Assembly (NCBI RefSeq): GCF_002803985.1
Contig: NZ_CP024963.1
Span: forward strand, 558,001 to 622,000
Direction: 5' to 3'
DNA length: 64,000 bases
From: Williamsoniiplasma luminosum
Lineage (GTDB): Bacteria; Bacillota_I; Bacilli_A; Mycoplasmatales; Mycoplasmataceae
Position numbers and translations under genes: made by a program. Below the pieces are notes generated by a model, which had not been told where the DNA came from, searched no databases, and saw only the letters and a program-made list of their open reading frames with translations. Shown here piece after piece: positions 1 to 10,750 of this stretch. Positions within the stretch are counted from its first letter, which is position 1, and each line of letters opens with the position of its first letter.

Positions 1-239
1 GCTTTACCTTTGATATTTAATAAAGCCGGTCACATATATAACAATTTAGTTCTATCAAATTTAAAATGTTCTTCTGCTTTTGGTTTTTCTTTTTTTTCTT
101 TGACAACTGCAGTTTCATTAACTGCAGTTGCATCAAGTTCTTCACTTTGTGTTTCTTGTTCTTTTACTTCAACAGCTGGTTGTTCAACAACAGCTGTTAG
201 ATCTAATTCTTGGGTTTTTGGTTTTGCTACTTTTGGCAT
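1..239 (-). CDS. Partial gene, function not recognised (runs off the left edge)
   Basis: The start codon at 239 overlaps the stop of folA (TAATG arrangement), so this is the third gene of the thyA-folA unit. The first ~55 residues are low-complexity and charged (many Glu, Lys, Thr, Val), probably a disordered N-terminal tail. A TGA at 30-32 is read as Trp, after which a more hydrophobic segment (WPALLNIKG) begins and leaves the window. I do not recognise the family. The tail may precede a membrane or ribosome-associated domain, but only about 79 residues are visible. Confidence 0.6.
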
Positions 240-724
240 TATTTCTTCCTTTCAAAATATTCTATTTCGAATTCATTCTCTTTAATAGTATTGATTTTTT
301 TAAAATTTTCAAAATTGTAATTTGAAATTTTCACGTTTCCTTGGTAATTTTCTAAAATCATTGAACGAATAATTTCATCAGCACAATCAAAAAAAATGGT
401 AAAAATTTCATTTCCCCCGATCACATATAAGTCATCATTGGCAGGGCCTTGATATTTTTTAATTAGTGCATCAACATCACTTGTGAAAATTAAATTTTCA
501 GCTTCAATGCCTTCAAATTTTTTTGGGTTTCTTGTTAAAACAATATTCAAACGATTTTTTAATGGGCGACTATTCATCGAAACAAAAGTTTTACTCCCCA
601 TCAAAACATTTTTATGAAGTGTTGTTTGTCTGAAATGTTTCATTTCAGCGGGAATACTTCACGGAAGTTTATTGTCATCCCCAATCACCCCATCTTGAGT
701 TTGTGCGTAAACTAGTTTAATCAT
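239..724 (-). CDS. folA: Dihydrofolate reductase
   Basis: Reduces dihydrofolate to tetrahydrofolate with NADPH, regenerating the cofactor oxidised by the adjacent thymidylate synthase. The 161-residue protein has the family layout: N-terminal [15 protein letters not shown], then KLPW in which Trp is TGA, a central NVLMGSKTF segment and YVIGGNEIF near residue 110, the NADPH-binding Gly-Gly region. The start at 724 overlaps the thyA stop (TAATG) and its own stop overlaps the next start, indicating translational coupling. Length matches typical bacterial DHFR. Confidence 0.95.
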
Positions 725-1593
725 TAAACAGCTACCGCGCCTTTAATTCCGGGTCATGAATCATAATTTTCGATCACAATATCTTCGAATTTCACATCAA
801 AAATTGATGTGAAATTATTGATTTTTAAGGTTGGCAATTTTTTTGGTTCACGACTTAGTTGTAAATCAACTTGATCTAAATGATTAGTGTAAATATGTGT
901 ATCACCAATTGTGTGGACAAATTCTCCAGCCTCTAAATTACATTCTTTAGCAACTAACGCTAACAATAAAGCATAACTTGCAATATTAAACGGAACACCT
1001 AAAAATAAATCTCCACTTCTTTGGTAAAGTTGTAAGCTTAAAGTTTTATGATCAGCTGAAACATAAAATTGGAACATTGTGTGACATGGAGGTAAAGCCA
1101 TTGAATCAACTAATGGTGGATTTCAAGCCGAAACAATTAATCTTCTTGAGTCTGGAGTGGTTTTAATTTGTTGAATAATCTTTTTTAATTGGTCAACTCC
1201 GCCAAAATCCCTTCATTGTTTCCCATAAACTGGACCTAAATCCCCATGGATTTTGGCAAATTTTGGATCTGTTTTAATTAAATCAATAAATTCAATTAAA
1301 GTTTGACCTTTAAAATCTGGGCTTTTTTTAAATTTTTCATAAGGTCATTCATTTCAAATTTTGACATCGTTGTCAACTAAATATTTAATATTGGTATCCC
1401 CAGCAATGAATCATAAAAGTTCATGTGTAATCCCTTTCATAAACACTTTTTTAGTTGTGACAAGGGGAAAACCATCGCGTAAATCATAACGAGATTGGGC
1501 TCCGAAATAAGATATTGTATCAATTCCTGTTCGATTTGCACGATGTTCACCTTTCTTTTTCACTAATTTTAATAAATCTAAATATTGTTGCAT
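724..1593 (-). CDS. thyA: Thymidylate synthase
   Basis: Methylates dUMP to dTMP using methylenetetrahydrofolate. The 289-residue protein begins MQQYLDLLK and contains [18 protein letters not shown], the catalytic Cys in [12 protein letters not shown] (about residue 170), and the conserved C-terminus ending PGIKGAVAV. Several TGA codons fall at conserved Trp positions, so a standard-code reading falsely splits it. It is the first gene of the thyA-folA unit. Having both genes together argues for intact folate-dependent dTMP synthesis. Confidence 0.96.
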
Positions 1594-1714
1594 TTTTCAC
1601 CTCTAGCATTTAATTTCATGATTACTATTTTTAATCATTTATCCTTTTAATTATATAATCAACTTCAGATTACAATGTTGATAAAATGAAAAAAGAAAAT
1701 AGAATTTAGAAAAT

Positions 1715-1748
1715 AAAAAATGGAAAATTAAGGTTGCTTAATTTTCCA
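1715..1748 (-). terminator. Intrinsic terminator overlapping the acpS stop codon
   Basis: A perfect 11-bp inverted repeat (TGGAAAATTAA at 1721-1731 and TTAATTTTCCA at 1738-1748) with a 6-nt loop, followed on the minus strand by a T-run (1715-1720). The 5' arm of the stem encodes the last codons and stop of acpS. Confidence 0.75.
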
Positions 1749-2067
1749 TCGCAATTGCTACTGTAAAGTGCTTTTCATGGGAAATCGAAATCGCGATATT
1801 TGCGAATTCTGGATTTAAAACCATGGGACGATGACTTGGGTCATAACCGATTTCGATTTGATGAAAAGCAAGGCGTTTTTCAACTGGAATAACTTTTCAA
1901 ATCGCTTCTTTGACAGCTCAACGACCAGCTGTAAATTCAATTTTTCTTTGTAAATCATCAACTTGATCTAAATATTTAATTTCATTTTGGGTCAAAATTT
2001 TATTTAAAAAATTTTGTTCAATTTTGATTCGGGAGTTTTCAATAATATCAATTCCAATCTTCTTCAT
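1738..2067 (-). CDS. acpS: Holo-[acyl-carrier-protein] synthase
   Basis: Transfers the 4'-phosphopantetheine arm of CoA to acyl carrier protein. The gene encodes 109 residues once two TGA codons are read as Trp. Visible family motifs are MKKIGIDIIE at the N-terminus (metal-binding Asp), FTAGRWAVKEAIWK in the middle (catalytic Glu and Lys helix) and SISHEKHFTVAIA near the C-terminus. It stands alone, divergent from the nitroreductase genes, with its own terminator built into its last codons. It is interrupted under the standard code, so it is easily missed. Confidence 0.93.
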
Positions 2068-2080
2068 TGTGCCTCCTTAT

Positions 2081-2109
2081 TTGCATCTGCATCCTAGTAA
2101 TATTATAAT
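2081..2109 (+). promoter_or_regulatory. Sigma-70 type promoter for the first nitroreductase gene
   Basis: TTGCAT (2081-2086), a 17-nt spacer and TATAAT (2104-2109), about 60 bp ahead of the ATG at 2173, which has a strong GAAGGAGATA ribosome-binding site. Confidence 0.65.
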
Positions 2110-2172
2110 TGGATTAGAATTATTTGTTTACTAATTAATTCTACGATATTTTATGAAGGAGATATTACACAT

Positions 2173-2829
2173 ATGGCAAAAAATACACACGTCCTTGATT
2201 TAATCAAAACCCGTCGTTCAACAAAAAGAATGATTCCCACTTACACAATTAGTGATGAAGATTTAAGAAGCATCACTGAAGCAATTCGCTGAACCTCAAT
2301 GAGTTATGGAGTTTGAGCATTCCGTATTATTGTTGTCCCACGCGGAAATTTACGCAACGAATTAACACCAACTTTTTTCAACCAACCATCATTTGTTAAT
2401 TCAAGTCATGTTATTTTGTTTATTTCAAACAAAGAAGAATACATCAAAGGCGAAGGAATGAAATATAGTTATGAACAAACTATTCCTGACAGTGCTGCAA
2501 GTGTGCGTCAAGATATGGTCAATGCAGTTGCAACAAATTGAGAAGTCAATAAAGTGATCCCTGAAGAATGAGCATCAAAACAATCATATATTGGATTGGG
2601 GAGTGCGATGATTGCAGCCGCTGATCTTGGAATTGATTCAGCTCCATACGAAGGATTTAACCGTTTTGAAGTTGATAAAGTCTTGGCAAAACACAATTTA
2701 ATCGATCCACAAAATGAAAGATTATCTGTGGCAATCAGTTTTGGAAAAGCTGATTTAGAAGATACAATGGTCCACTTCTTTGACAAAATCCGCATGGATG
2801 AAGATAAATTCACAACTATTGCTGAATAG
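2173..2829 (+). CDS. Nitroreductase-family protein (copy 1)
   Basis: Predicted flavin (FMN) dependent oxidoreductase of 218 residues. The N-terminus LIKTRRSTKRM is the family's Arg-rich FMN-phosphate contact. The middle has WTSMSYGVW, FFNQPSF and SSHVILFIS, and the C-terminal half contains the Gly/Ala-rich YIGLGSAMIAAADLGIDSAPYEGF dimer/flavin segment. Trp residues are TGA. A strong terminator follows. A closely similar gene starts 139 bp downstream, suggesting tandem duplication. The substrate cannot be inferred; quinone or nitro-compound reduction is only the family norm. Confidence 0.85.
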
Positions 2830-2840
2830 TTATTAAAATG

Positions 2841-2882
2841 TAAGTTTACAGCTAAACCATTAGCTGTAAACTTATTTTTTTT
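2841..2882 (+). terminator. Intrinsic terminator after nitroreductase 1
   Basis: A perfect 15-bp stem (arms at 2841-2855 and 2860-2874) with loop ACCA, followed by eight T. Confidence 0.9.
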
Positions 2883-2967
2883 CATCATTTTAAGTAGATG
2901 AAGATTATAATTTTAATAGAATTATTTGTTATATTTAATTCTTTCAATCTAAAAAGGAGTTAACAAA

Positions 2968-3642
2968 ATGTTCAACAAAACTTACGTACTTGATTTAATC
3001 AAAAACCGCCGCGCAACCAAAAGAATGGTTGCTAATTATACAATTAGTGATGAAGATTTAAGAGTTATCACTGAATCAATGCGTTGAACTTCAATGAGTT
3101 ATGGGGTTTGAAGTTATCGCATTCTTGTTGTGCCAAAAGGAGAATTAAGAGATGCATTAACCCCAGCTTTTATGCATCAACCATCATTTATTAATTCAAG
3201 TCATGTGATTTTATTGATCTCTTCAAAAGAAGAATTTATTAGAAATCAACAAATGGCATATAGTTTTGATCATGCAATTCCAGAACACGCTGCAAATGTA
3301 CGCCAAGACCGCTTTAAAGCTGTTTTTAACAATTGAGAAATGAATAAAGTTGTTCCTGAAGAGTGATCTTCAAAACAAACTTACATCGCACTTGGCAGTG
3401 CGATGATCACAGCGGCACATTTAGGGATTGATTCAGCTCCATACGAAGGATTTAACCGTTTTGAAATTGATAAAATTTTAGAAAAATATCAATTAATTGA
3501 TCAAAAAAATGAAAGACTATCTGTGGCTATTGGTTTTGGAAAAGCGGATTTAAATGACAAAATGGTGCATTTTTTTGATAAAACACGCATGGATGAAGAT
3601 AAATTCACAATAATTGTTAATGGAGATGGTAGAATAAATTAG
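2968..3642 (+). CDS. Nitroreductase-family protein (copy 2)
   Basis: 224 residues, clearly paralogous to the gene at 2173: LIKNRRATKRM N-terminus, WTSMSYGVW, HQPSFINSSHVILLIS, and the YIALGSAMITAAHLGIDSAPYEGF segment. It starts at the ATG at 2968 behind AAAGGAGT. The C-terminal extension (about 6 residues, VNGDGRIN) differs from copy 1, which stops earlier. No terminator separates it cleanly from the DUF2130 gene 103 bp downstream, although that gap can fold. Predicted FMN oxidoreductase; substrate unknown. Confidence 0.85.
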
Positions 3643-3745
3643 AGGATAAAGAAGTAGAAACACAATATGCTTGGTTTAATAAAATTAGTTATTAAACCGA
3701 CTAGGCTGAATTTAGACTTTTATCCCATTAAGAAGGAGACATAAT
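3643..3745 (+). other. Potentially structured spacer upstream of the DUF2130 gene
   Basis: Contains a perfect 10-bp hairpin (GGTTTAATAA at 3673-3682 and TTATTAAACC at 3689-3698) without a following T-run, enclosed by short complementary ends (GGATAAA near 3644 and TTTATCC near 3719). The gene's AGAAGGAGA site follows. It could be a leader structure; it matches no RNA class I recognise. Confidence 0.3.
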
Positions 3746-5194
3746 ATGTCAAATATAAATTTAACATGTCCGAAATGTGGACAAGATTTTAGTTTTGATC
3801 AATTGTTTGATCATAACAAAGAAGCTTTTAATGATTTAATTAATCAAAAAGTAAAAGAAAAATTAAGTGAAAAAATCGGTGAAGAAAAACAACTTATTCT
3901 TCGTGATGCTGAAAATAAATTGAACCTTGAAAAGGTTGCACTTGAAAAATCATTTAATGAAAAAGAAAACAAGTTCGTGAATGAAATAAATCAATTAAAT
4001 CTAGAACTTGAAAAGCAGCAAGAGCAAATTACTTTGCAAATTGGTCAAGAAGTTTTGCAAAAAGAGCAAGAAATGCAAAAATTATTGAATGCTAAAAATG
4101 AAGAAAATTCAAAACAAATCAATGAATTGATCAATCAAATTAATGGACTAAAACTTGAAGTTAAAAAACAACAAGAAGAAGCTAGTTTAAAAATTGGTCA
4201 AGAAGTCTTATTAAAAGAAAAAGAAATCCAGAAAAGCATTGATTTGAAAAACGAAGAAACTGCAAAAAAACAAGCAGATTTTGTCAATCAAATTAATAAG
4301 TTGCAAGTTGAACTTGAAAAACAACAAGAACAAATGATCTTGAAAATTACTCACGAAGTCTTATTAAAAGAAAAAGAAATGCAAAAATTACTTGATGAAA
4401 AAAATGAAGAAATTCAAGAATTGAACCTTAAAAATTCAACATTTAAAGTGATGCATTCAAAAGCAAAAGGTGAAAATTTTGAACACGAAGTAGAAACTGA
4501 ATTGCGAAAAGGTTTTGGTATTTTAGACGAAATTAAAAAAATTAATGCTGATATTGATGGGACTAAAGCTGACTTTTTACAAGTGGTTAAAGATAGTACT
4601 GGAACTAATTTTGGATCAATCGTTTATGAAGTAAAAAATGCTGAATGAAAAGATAGTTGAGTGTCAAAATTAAGTATTGATGTGGCAAAACAAAAAGCAA
4701 AATTCGGAATTTTAATCACTACTTCATTTAATGATAAATACAAAGGAGATACTCCATTTATTAAATCTGAAGAATTTGATAACATTTGAATTACTGATGC
4801 AAATAGTTTTATTTTCATTGGTCAAGTGATTCGTAAATTGGTTGAAAATGAATATAAATGAAACCAAGAACTTAAAAAATTGATGGAATTATCTAAAAAT
4901 GATGAACTGCAAAATTTATATCAAAAACAAAAAGAACAATTAAATAAATTTATCAAAGAAAATTTGCCAAGTTTATGAAAACGTTTTGATAAACAGATCA
5001 AAGATTTAGAATCTATTGAAAGATCATTAAATAAGAGTGCTGGTACAATCGAAAAAAGCAGAACTATCATCTACAAAATTATGACCAAGGATATCATTGG
5101 TTTTATGAGTAAATTAACTCAAACAAATTTAGATTTCATTATTAATGAACAAGAAGGAGAATATGAAACACATAGAGAAACTGATGACGAATAG
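3746..5194 (+). CDS. DUF2130 domain protein with long coiled coil
   Basis: A 482-residue protein. The N-terminus has a zinc-ribbon-like CPKCGQDFSF (residues 7-16, only one Cys pair). Residues ~25-235 form a long heptad coiled coil with internal repeats (EKQQEQ, KEKEMQKL blocks). Residues ~240-370 form the DUF2130 region (KAKGENFEHEVETEL, ADFLQVV, YEVKNAEWKDSWVSKL), which resembles a restriction-endonuclease-like fold. A C-terminal helical part follows. Family function is unknown. The 3' end overlaps the start of the third nitroreductase by 32 nt, so the two are likely co-translated. Confidence 0.8.
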
Positions 5195-5813
5195 AATCTC
5201 ACCTAGAAGATTTGACGAAACACATGAAATTACAAACACAGATATGGAATCAATTATTGAAGCAATGAGAATGACCCCTGCTTCTTATGGTTTATTGAAT
5301 GTTAGATTAATTAGACTATCAAGAGGAGAGTTTAAAAATAGCTTAAATGGCTTGTTTTATCACCAACCAAATTTTACTCAAGCAAGTGAATACTTACTTT
5401 TTGTTGTTGATAAATCTGAAAAATTAATTAACGAAACAATTGTGAAAACAGCTGATCAAATTTTTGTTGGTGAACCAGAAAAAGGACAAAAATTTGTGAC
5501 TTCTTTCCAAGAAAGAATTCCGCTTTATTATGGAAGTGAAACTTTGGTTAATGAATGAAGTGCGAAACAAGCCTACATTACACTTGGGGTTGGAATTGTT
5601 GCTGCAGCCGATCTTGGAATTGACACAGTTGCTCAAGAAGGATTTGATCATCTTAAATTAAATCAATTCATGGTTGAACAAAATTTAATCGAAGACAATG
5701 AAATGATTGTTTTAGGATTAGCCCTTGGGAAATTGTCAAATCTTGATTTTGATCATACAAAAAAAGCAAAAGTTAGAAGAGATAAAAAAGAATTTATCAA
5801 AACTATTAAATAA
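5163..5813 (+). CDS. Nitroreductase-family protein (copy 3)
   Basis: 216 residues with the nitroreductase layout: LMTNRISPRRFDE near the N-terminus, MTPASYGLLNVRLIRLS, FYHQPNFTQASEYLLFV, and the C-terminal YITLGVGIVAAADLGIDTVAQEGF segment. I chose the ATG at 5163, preceded by AAGAAGGAG; the ATG at 5145 has no ribosome-binding site. It is more diverged from copies 1 and 2 than they are from each other. It begins inside the end of the DUF2130 gene, implying coupling. Predicted FMN oxidoreductase of unknown substrate. Confidence 0.83.
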
Positions 5814-5853
5814 AAAATCCTGCTAGCATTTAATTGCTTGCAGGATTTTTTAT
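5814..5853 (+). terminator. Intrinsic terminator after nitroreductase 3
   Basis: Stem AAAATCCTGC / GCAGGATTTT (5814-5823, 5840-5849) with T-run immediately after the stop codon. Confidence 0.85.
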
Positions 5854-5880
5854 TTGTTTGGAATTAACCAATATTATTAT

Positions 5881-6702
5881 TTAATTTTTTATTTGATTGT
5901 AGAAGTCTCTAAACTTTGAGCTTTCAATACCTTCAGAATAACTATTTTCATATCGATTAAGATTTTTGATCACAGCTAATTCTGCATCAGTAAGTTGAAT
6001 TGTAACGTTTGCTAAATTTTCCTTCATATGTTCGAAGTTTGTTGATTTTAAAACAGGATTTAAGTGATGATGTTTTAATCATGACATAACTATTTGATTT
6101 GTAGACACGTTGTGTTTCTTGGCTAGTTGTTCAACCTCACTAGACTGCTCATGCCGTTTCAGCGCTCCATAAACTTGGCTTTCAATTCCATGTTTTTGTG
6201 CAAAGACAACACGATCTCATCTTTGATTAAAGATGTTCATTTCAAATTGGTGCATTTCTGGTTTTACCCCACTCTCTGATCATAATAGAACAATATGTTC
6301 TTTTTCAAAATTAGAAATTCCGACATGTTTGACGATTCCTTTGTTTTTTCATGCTATTAATTTTTTGTAAGCATTAATTGAGTTATTTAAATCCATTGAA
6401 GGTCTGTGTACTAATAGTGAATCAATGTATTCAAGATGTAAATCTTTTAAGATTTTCATCACCGCTTGATCCACGTTGTTGTTATCGATATCTGTTACTC
6501 ATACTTTTGATTGGAAAAAGTAATCTGCTCTTTTGAGAGTTGGATTATTTTTGAATCAATCAGTAATTGCTTGACCAATTTCTGCTTGGTTACCATAAAC
6601 TTCTGCGAAGTCAAAGTATTTATAGCCAGCTTGGAAAGCTTCCATTACCGCCTTATAAGTATCACCTGACTTAGTCATTGTGCCAAAATATATTTTTTGC
6701 AT
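5881..6702 (-). CDS. Aldo/keto reductase family protein
   Basis: NADPH-dependent aldehyde/ketone reductase fold, 273 residues. The catalytic tetrad is visible: Asp and Tyr in YFDFAEVYGN (about residues 32-41), Lys in FFQSKVW, His in SLLVHRPSM. KHVGISNFEKEHI and MSWLKHHHLNPVLKST are further family motifs. Five or more TGA-Trp codons break the gene under the standard code. It ends only 67 bp from the convergent nitroreductase 3 stop, and is separated from nrdE by a terminator-like palindrome. The physiological substrate is unknown. Confidence 0.9.
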
Positions 6703-6810
6703 AAATATCACCTCTTGTCTATATTATATTCCTTTGAAAATGACTTTTGCTTTTTTTGAAAGGATTTGAAAAATTTCTTATTTTAAAGTGATTTTTGGCA
6801 TAAAAAAGGT

Positions 6811-6840
6811 TAAAAAATGCATCCAACGATGCATTTTTTA
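6811..6840 (-). terminator. Terminator of the nrdFIE operon
   Basis: TAAAAAATGCATC / GATGCATTTTTTA stem with a CAAC loop, ending in a T-run on the minus strand four bases beyond the nrdE stop. Because it is symmetric it could act in both directions. Confidence 0.8.
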
Positions 6841-6843
6841 AAA

Positions 6844-8991
6844 CTAAATAACACAAGAATCACATTCGTAGTTTTCAGAATCTTCTAAAATTTCTTGACG
6901 GACACGAACATAATAAATTGATGCACATCCTTTATTAAAGGCACGAATATATGCTTTATTCAAGTCACGAGTTGTGGCTGTATCATTCATGAAAAGAGTT
7001 AATGAAATCGCTTGATCAACATGTTGTTGGGCCGCTGCTGCAATATCAATAATTGGATCTGGTCCTAGTTCATAAGCCCCAAGTGCATAATAACTCATAT
7101 TATCAAAATCGATATTGTAAGCCGGCACATAAACTCGACCCATTTTACCTTCTTTGCGAACTTCAACACTTGAAACAACGGGTTGCAAACTTGGGGTACA
7201 ACTTGCTAAGTAACTAATTGATCCAGTTGGGGCAACTGCTAATAGATGGGAATTTGCTAAACCGTGTTGTTGAATATTTTGAACTAAATTAATTCAATCT
7301 TGTTTGGTTGGAATAACAACATTGTATTTGGCAAAAACTTCTTGAATTTTTTTCGTTTCACATCTTCACTTGTCTTGTGAACATAAAGTATATTTATCAA
7401 AATATGTTCCATCTGCAAATTTCGTTTTGTGAAAATCTTTAAATGAACCATGAATTTTGGCTAATTTATTTGAAGCTTTAAAAGCATAATAAGCAACTGT
7501 ATAGAAGAACATATTCGTAAAATCAATGGCTTCTGGTGAATGATAATTAATTTTATGTGTTGCTAAAAATCCATGTAAATTCATTGCCCCAAGTCCAACC
7601 GCATGATTATTTTGATTGCCTTTTTCAATGCTTGGAGCTGATTTTAAACTGGTTTTTCTTGAAACATGATCTAAGGCATAAACTGCATTGTATATCATTT
7701 CTTCAAAATCAGCTCCAGCTTTGATTGCTTTATCAACATTTAAACTCCCTAAATTACAACAAACATCTTCCCCAATTTGAGCATAAGATAAGTCATCATT
7801 TAAAATACTTATTGTATTTGGTTGGGCAATTTCACTGCATAAATTTGACATCACAATTCGATTGGGATGAGCATTGCGATTATTGACAGTGTCATCAAAC
7901 AATAAGTAAGGGTAACCACTTTCAAAATGTAATTCAGCAATCATTTGGAATAATTTTCGAGCATTAATATAGGTTTTTCTGATCAACGGATTATTGACCA
8001 TCTTGTCATATTCTTGAGTGATGGAAATATCACTGAAAGGTTTTTGATAAATTTTTTCAACATCATATGGGCTAAACAAAGCCATTTCATCGTTTTGTTT
8101 AGCCAATTCAAAAGTAATATCTGGCATTACGATGCCAAGTGATAAAGATTTAATACGAATTTTTTCATCAGCATTTTCACGTTTAGTGTCTAAAAAAGTT
8201 AAAATTTCAGGATGATGAGCAGAAAGATAAACAGCTCCAGCCCCTTGTCTTTGCCCTAATTGGTTGGCATATGAAAAACTATCTTCTAATAATTTCATCA
8301 CCGGAACAATCCCTGTTGCTTGATTATGAATATTTTTAATTGGAGCACCAAATTCTCTTAAATTCGTTAAACATAAAGCGACACCCCCACCACGTTTTGA
8401 TAATTGCAACGATGTTGAAATTGCTCTTCCAATTGATTCCATGTTATCTTCAATCCGTAATAAATAACAACTTGTATATTCACCACGTTGTTTTTTACCA
8501 ACATTTAAAAATGTTGGTGTTGCTGGTTGATATCTTCCTAACATTAATTCTTTAATTATCTTTTTGGCAATTTCAACATCCCCATCACCAACAAAAAGAG
8601 CATTCATCACAACCCGATCTTCATAGTCTTCTAAAAAATATTTGTTATCAAATGTTTTGAGTGCATAAGCATTATAAAATTTTAGTATTCCCATAAAGCT
8701 TGGAAATTGATGATTAAAACTTAAAGCATAAGCAGTTAATTTTGCTAAATCTTGAATTGAATATTTAGCAATTAATTCTTGGTCATAATATTGGTTAGCA
8801 ACCAAAAACTCTATGCGTTTTTCAAAGCTATCAAATTGCATTGTATTAGGTTTGATGTGCTTTTCTTTATATAAAATTGCTGCTTGGCGATCCAAATGAT
8901 AATTGGCTTGATTATTGGAAAAAAGTTTGGATTTAGCATTTAAAGTAATGTATTCATCATTTTCAAATAATGAGTTATTTTTTGTTTTCAT
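6844..8991 (-). CDS. nrdE: Class Ib-type ribonucleotide reductase alpha subunit
   Basis: Catalytic subunit that reduces ribonucleoside diphosphates; 715 residues with one TGA-Trp splitting it. Active-site elements are visible: GEYTSCYLL (first redox Cys), SNLCSEIAQP (radical-bearing Cys), DVCCNLGSLN (second redox Cys), PTGSISYL, and the C-terminal Cys pair in YECDSCVI, which exchanges electrons with a glutaredoxin/NrdH-like donor. It starts one base after the nrdI stop. It works with the unusual NrdF encoded upstream, which delivers the radical. Confidence 0.96.
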
Positions 8992-8992
8992 T

Positions 8993-9472
8993 TTAATTTA
9001 TTCTCTTTTTTTCTGGTTCTTGGTTTCAAAAATTAATTAAAATCTTTTGAATTTGTTCAACATCTTTTGTGGTTCCTAAAAGTTCAAATTGATAGAGCAA
9101 TGGAACATTTAATTTTTTAGAAAGGATTGGTCCAGCAATCGCAAATGTGTCACCAAAATTGGTGTTTCCTGAAGCAATGACACCACGACAAGATTCTCTA
9201 TTTTCTTTTTTATTTAAAAAATTGATAACTTGTTTTGGCACAGCTCCACTTGTGAATTCTCCACCCCCACTATAAGTTGGAGAAAATAAAACATAATCTT
9301 GATTGACTGAAATTGTTTGATCAATTTCAGTCGGAATTCTAAAATTGGTAAACCCCAATTTTTGAATAAATTTATGAGTATTGTTGGAAGTTGATGAAAA
9401 ATAGACCACACAAATTTCACCAATTGGTTTAATAATGTCAGCATTATTTATTTTGATAATATCTTTGTGCAT
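8993..9472 (-). CDS. nrdI: NrdI flavodoxin-like activator of NrdF
   Basis: Flavoprotein that supplies the oxidant to NrdF. It has 159 residues from the ATG at 9472 (MHKDIIK); an upstream TTG would add five residues inside nrdF. Family motifs: VVYFSSTSNNTHKF (FMN phosphate loop), LFSPTYSGGGEF, GVIASGNTNFGDTF and the C-terminal YQFELLGT. One TGA-Trp sits near the end (INFWNQEPEKK). It lies between nrdF (2-nt gap) and nrdE (1-nt gap). In class Ie enzymes NrdI is required to hydroxylate the radical tyrosine, so its retention here fits. Confidence 0.94.
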
Positions 9473-9474
9473 AA

Positions 9475-10515
9475 TTAAAATTCCCAATCTGCATCTTCAG
9501 TTTCTTCACTCACACCCATCACATAACTCGAACCATTCCCTGAAAAGAAATCATGATTTTCATCAGCTCGAGCAGATAATTGAGCAAAAATTTCAGATTT
9601 GATTGTTGTTTCAGTTTCAGAAAAAGGTGAATCATAACCTAAATTTTGCAAAAATTTACCAGCATTATAAATGCTGAATTTAATCGCATCTTCAGCAATC
9701 TCAAACCCATCATATAATTCATATAAATACTCTTTTTCTAACTCAATCAATTCATACATTAAATCAAAAACAAATGTTTTCATTGCTTGTTGTTTTTCAA
9801 GTGATAATTTTTGTAATTTTTGTTGATACTTATAACCACTATAATAGTTGTGAATCACTTTATCACGTAAAATTAAACGCACAATATCAGAAGTATTTGG
9901 TAATTTTGCTCTTGCTGATAAATAAAACGGTAAATAAAATCCCCCGTACAGTAAAAATCCTGGCATTAAAGCTGCTGCGACCTTTGATTTCAACGGATCT
10001 TCACCAACATAATATGGAATTAAGGCTTTGGCACGCTTTTGCAAACTTTCACAATTAATCACTCATGTGTGAGCTTCTTCGATTTGTTCACTTGAACATA
10101 AAGTAGAAAAAATGGTTCCATAACTTCGGGCATGAACCCCAACCATAAAAGCAAAATTAGTATAAATAATTTGTTCATGATCGGTCAAAGAACTTGGCAT
10201 TTGACTTGTGTCTCCAATTGTTGCTTGAACAGTGTCAAGCAACGTTAAACCAGTAAAAGTTCTGGTAATTAATTGTTGTCAATCTGGGGTTAGGGTTTTT
10301 CATGAAGGTAAATCATTGGACACTGGAATTTTTTCAGGCAATCAAAAATTTTGGGTAATCCGATTTCACACCTCCAAATCTTTGTTGTCATTGATCACAT
10401 TTCAATTAATTGAACGAATATTGCCATTAAAACCATTTAAAGCATATTCGAGTGGAGACACTGATTCTTGATAATATTTATTTTTTTCATTTGTTTTGTA
10501 TTTGTTATTTGTCAT
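9475..10515 (-). CDS. nrdF: Ribonucleotide reductase beta subunit, metal-free class Ie (VPK) type
   Basis: Radical-generating subunit, 346 residues. Alignment by eye to class Ib NrdF shows Asp94 (LLDT), His128 (VGVHARSY) and His222 (DKVIHNYY) kept. The three other metal-ligand glutamates are replaced: Val125 (FMVGVH), Pro185 (ALMPGF) and Lys219 (RDKVIH). Tyr132 is the radical-tyrosine equivalent. The Val/Pro/Lys set defines one of the two known class Ie groups, described in Mollicutes, in which a DOPA radical replaces the dimetal cofactor. It is the first gene of the operon and is preceded by a riboswitch-like leader. Confidence 0.93.
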
Positions 10516-10661
10516 ATAAAATCTCTTTTCCTTTCTTGTGTATTTAACAATTGATTTTCAAGAAAATTTATTAGGGTTTAAAAATTTATTTGCTTTTTAG
10601 AGTCACTAAAAAGCATTAGATAATTTCTAATTTTCTTGATTTCAATTATTAGTTTTTGAAA

Positions 10662-10691
10662 TAAAAACACGATTTTTTTAAAAAAATCGTG
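10662..10691 (-). terminator. Leader terminator between the cobalamin-like aptamer and nrdF
   Basis: A 24-bp perfect palindrome (CACGATTTTTTT / AAAAAAATCGTG, 10668-10691) followed on the minus strand by TTTTTA. It lies about 60 nt downstream of the aptamer and 150 nt before the nrdF start, the position expected for a riboswitch expression platform. Confidence 0.8.
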
Positions 10692-10750
10692 GTCATATTT
10701 GGAAAAAGATTTTTAACCAACTTTTTCTGACCAGGAAAAAGAATAATTTT

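Noticed and set aside
3643-3745. A tRNA in the spacer before the DUF2130 gene
   Set aside because: The ends can pair, but there is no T arm, anticodon arm or CCA; only one solid hairpin is present.
9775-10058. Plus-strand ORF within nrdF
   Set aside because: Shadow frame opposite a well-conserved gene.
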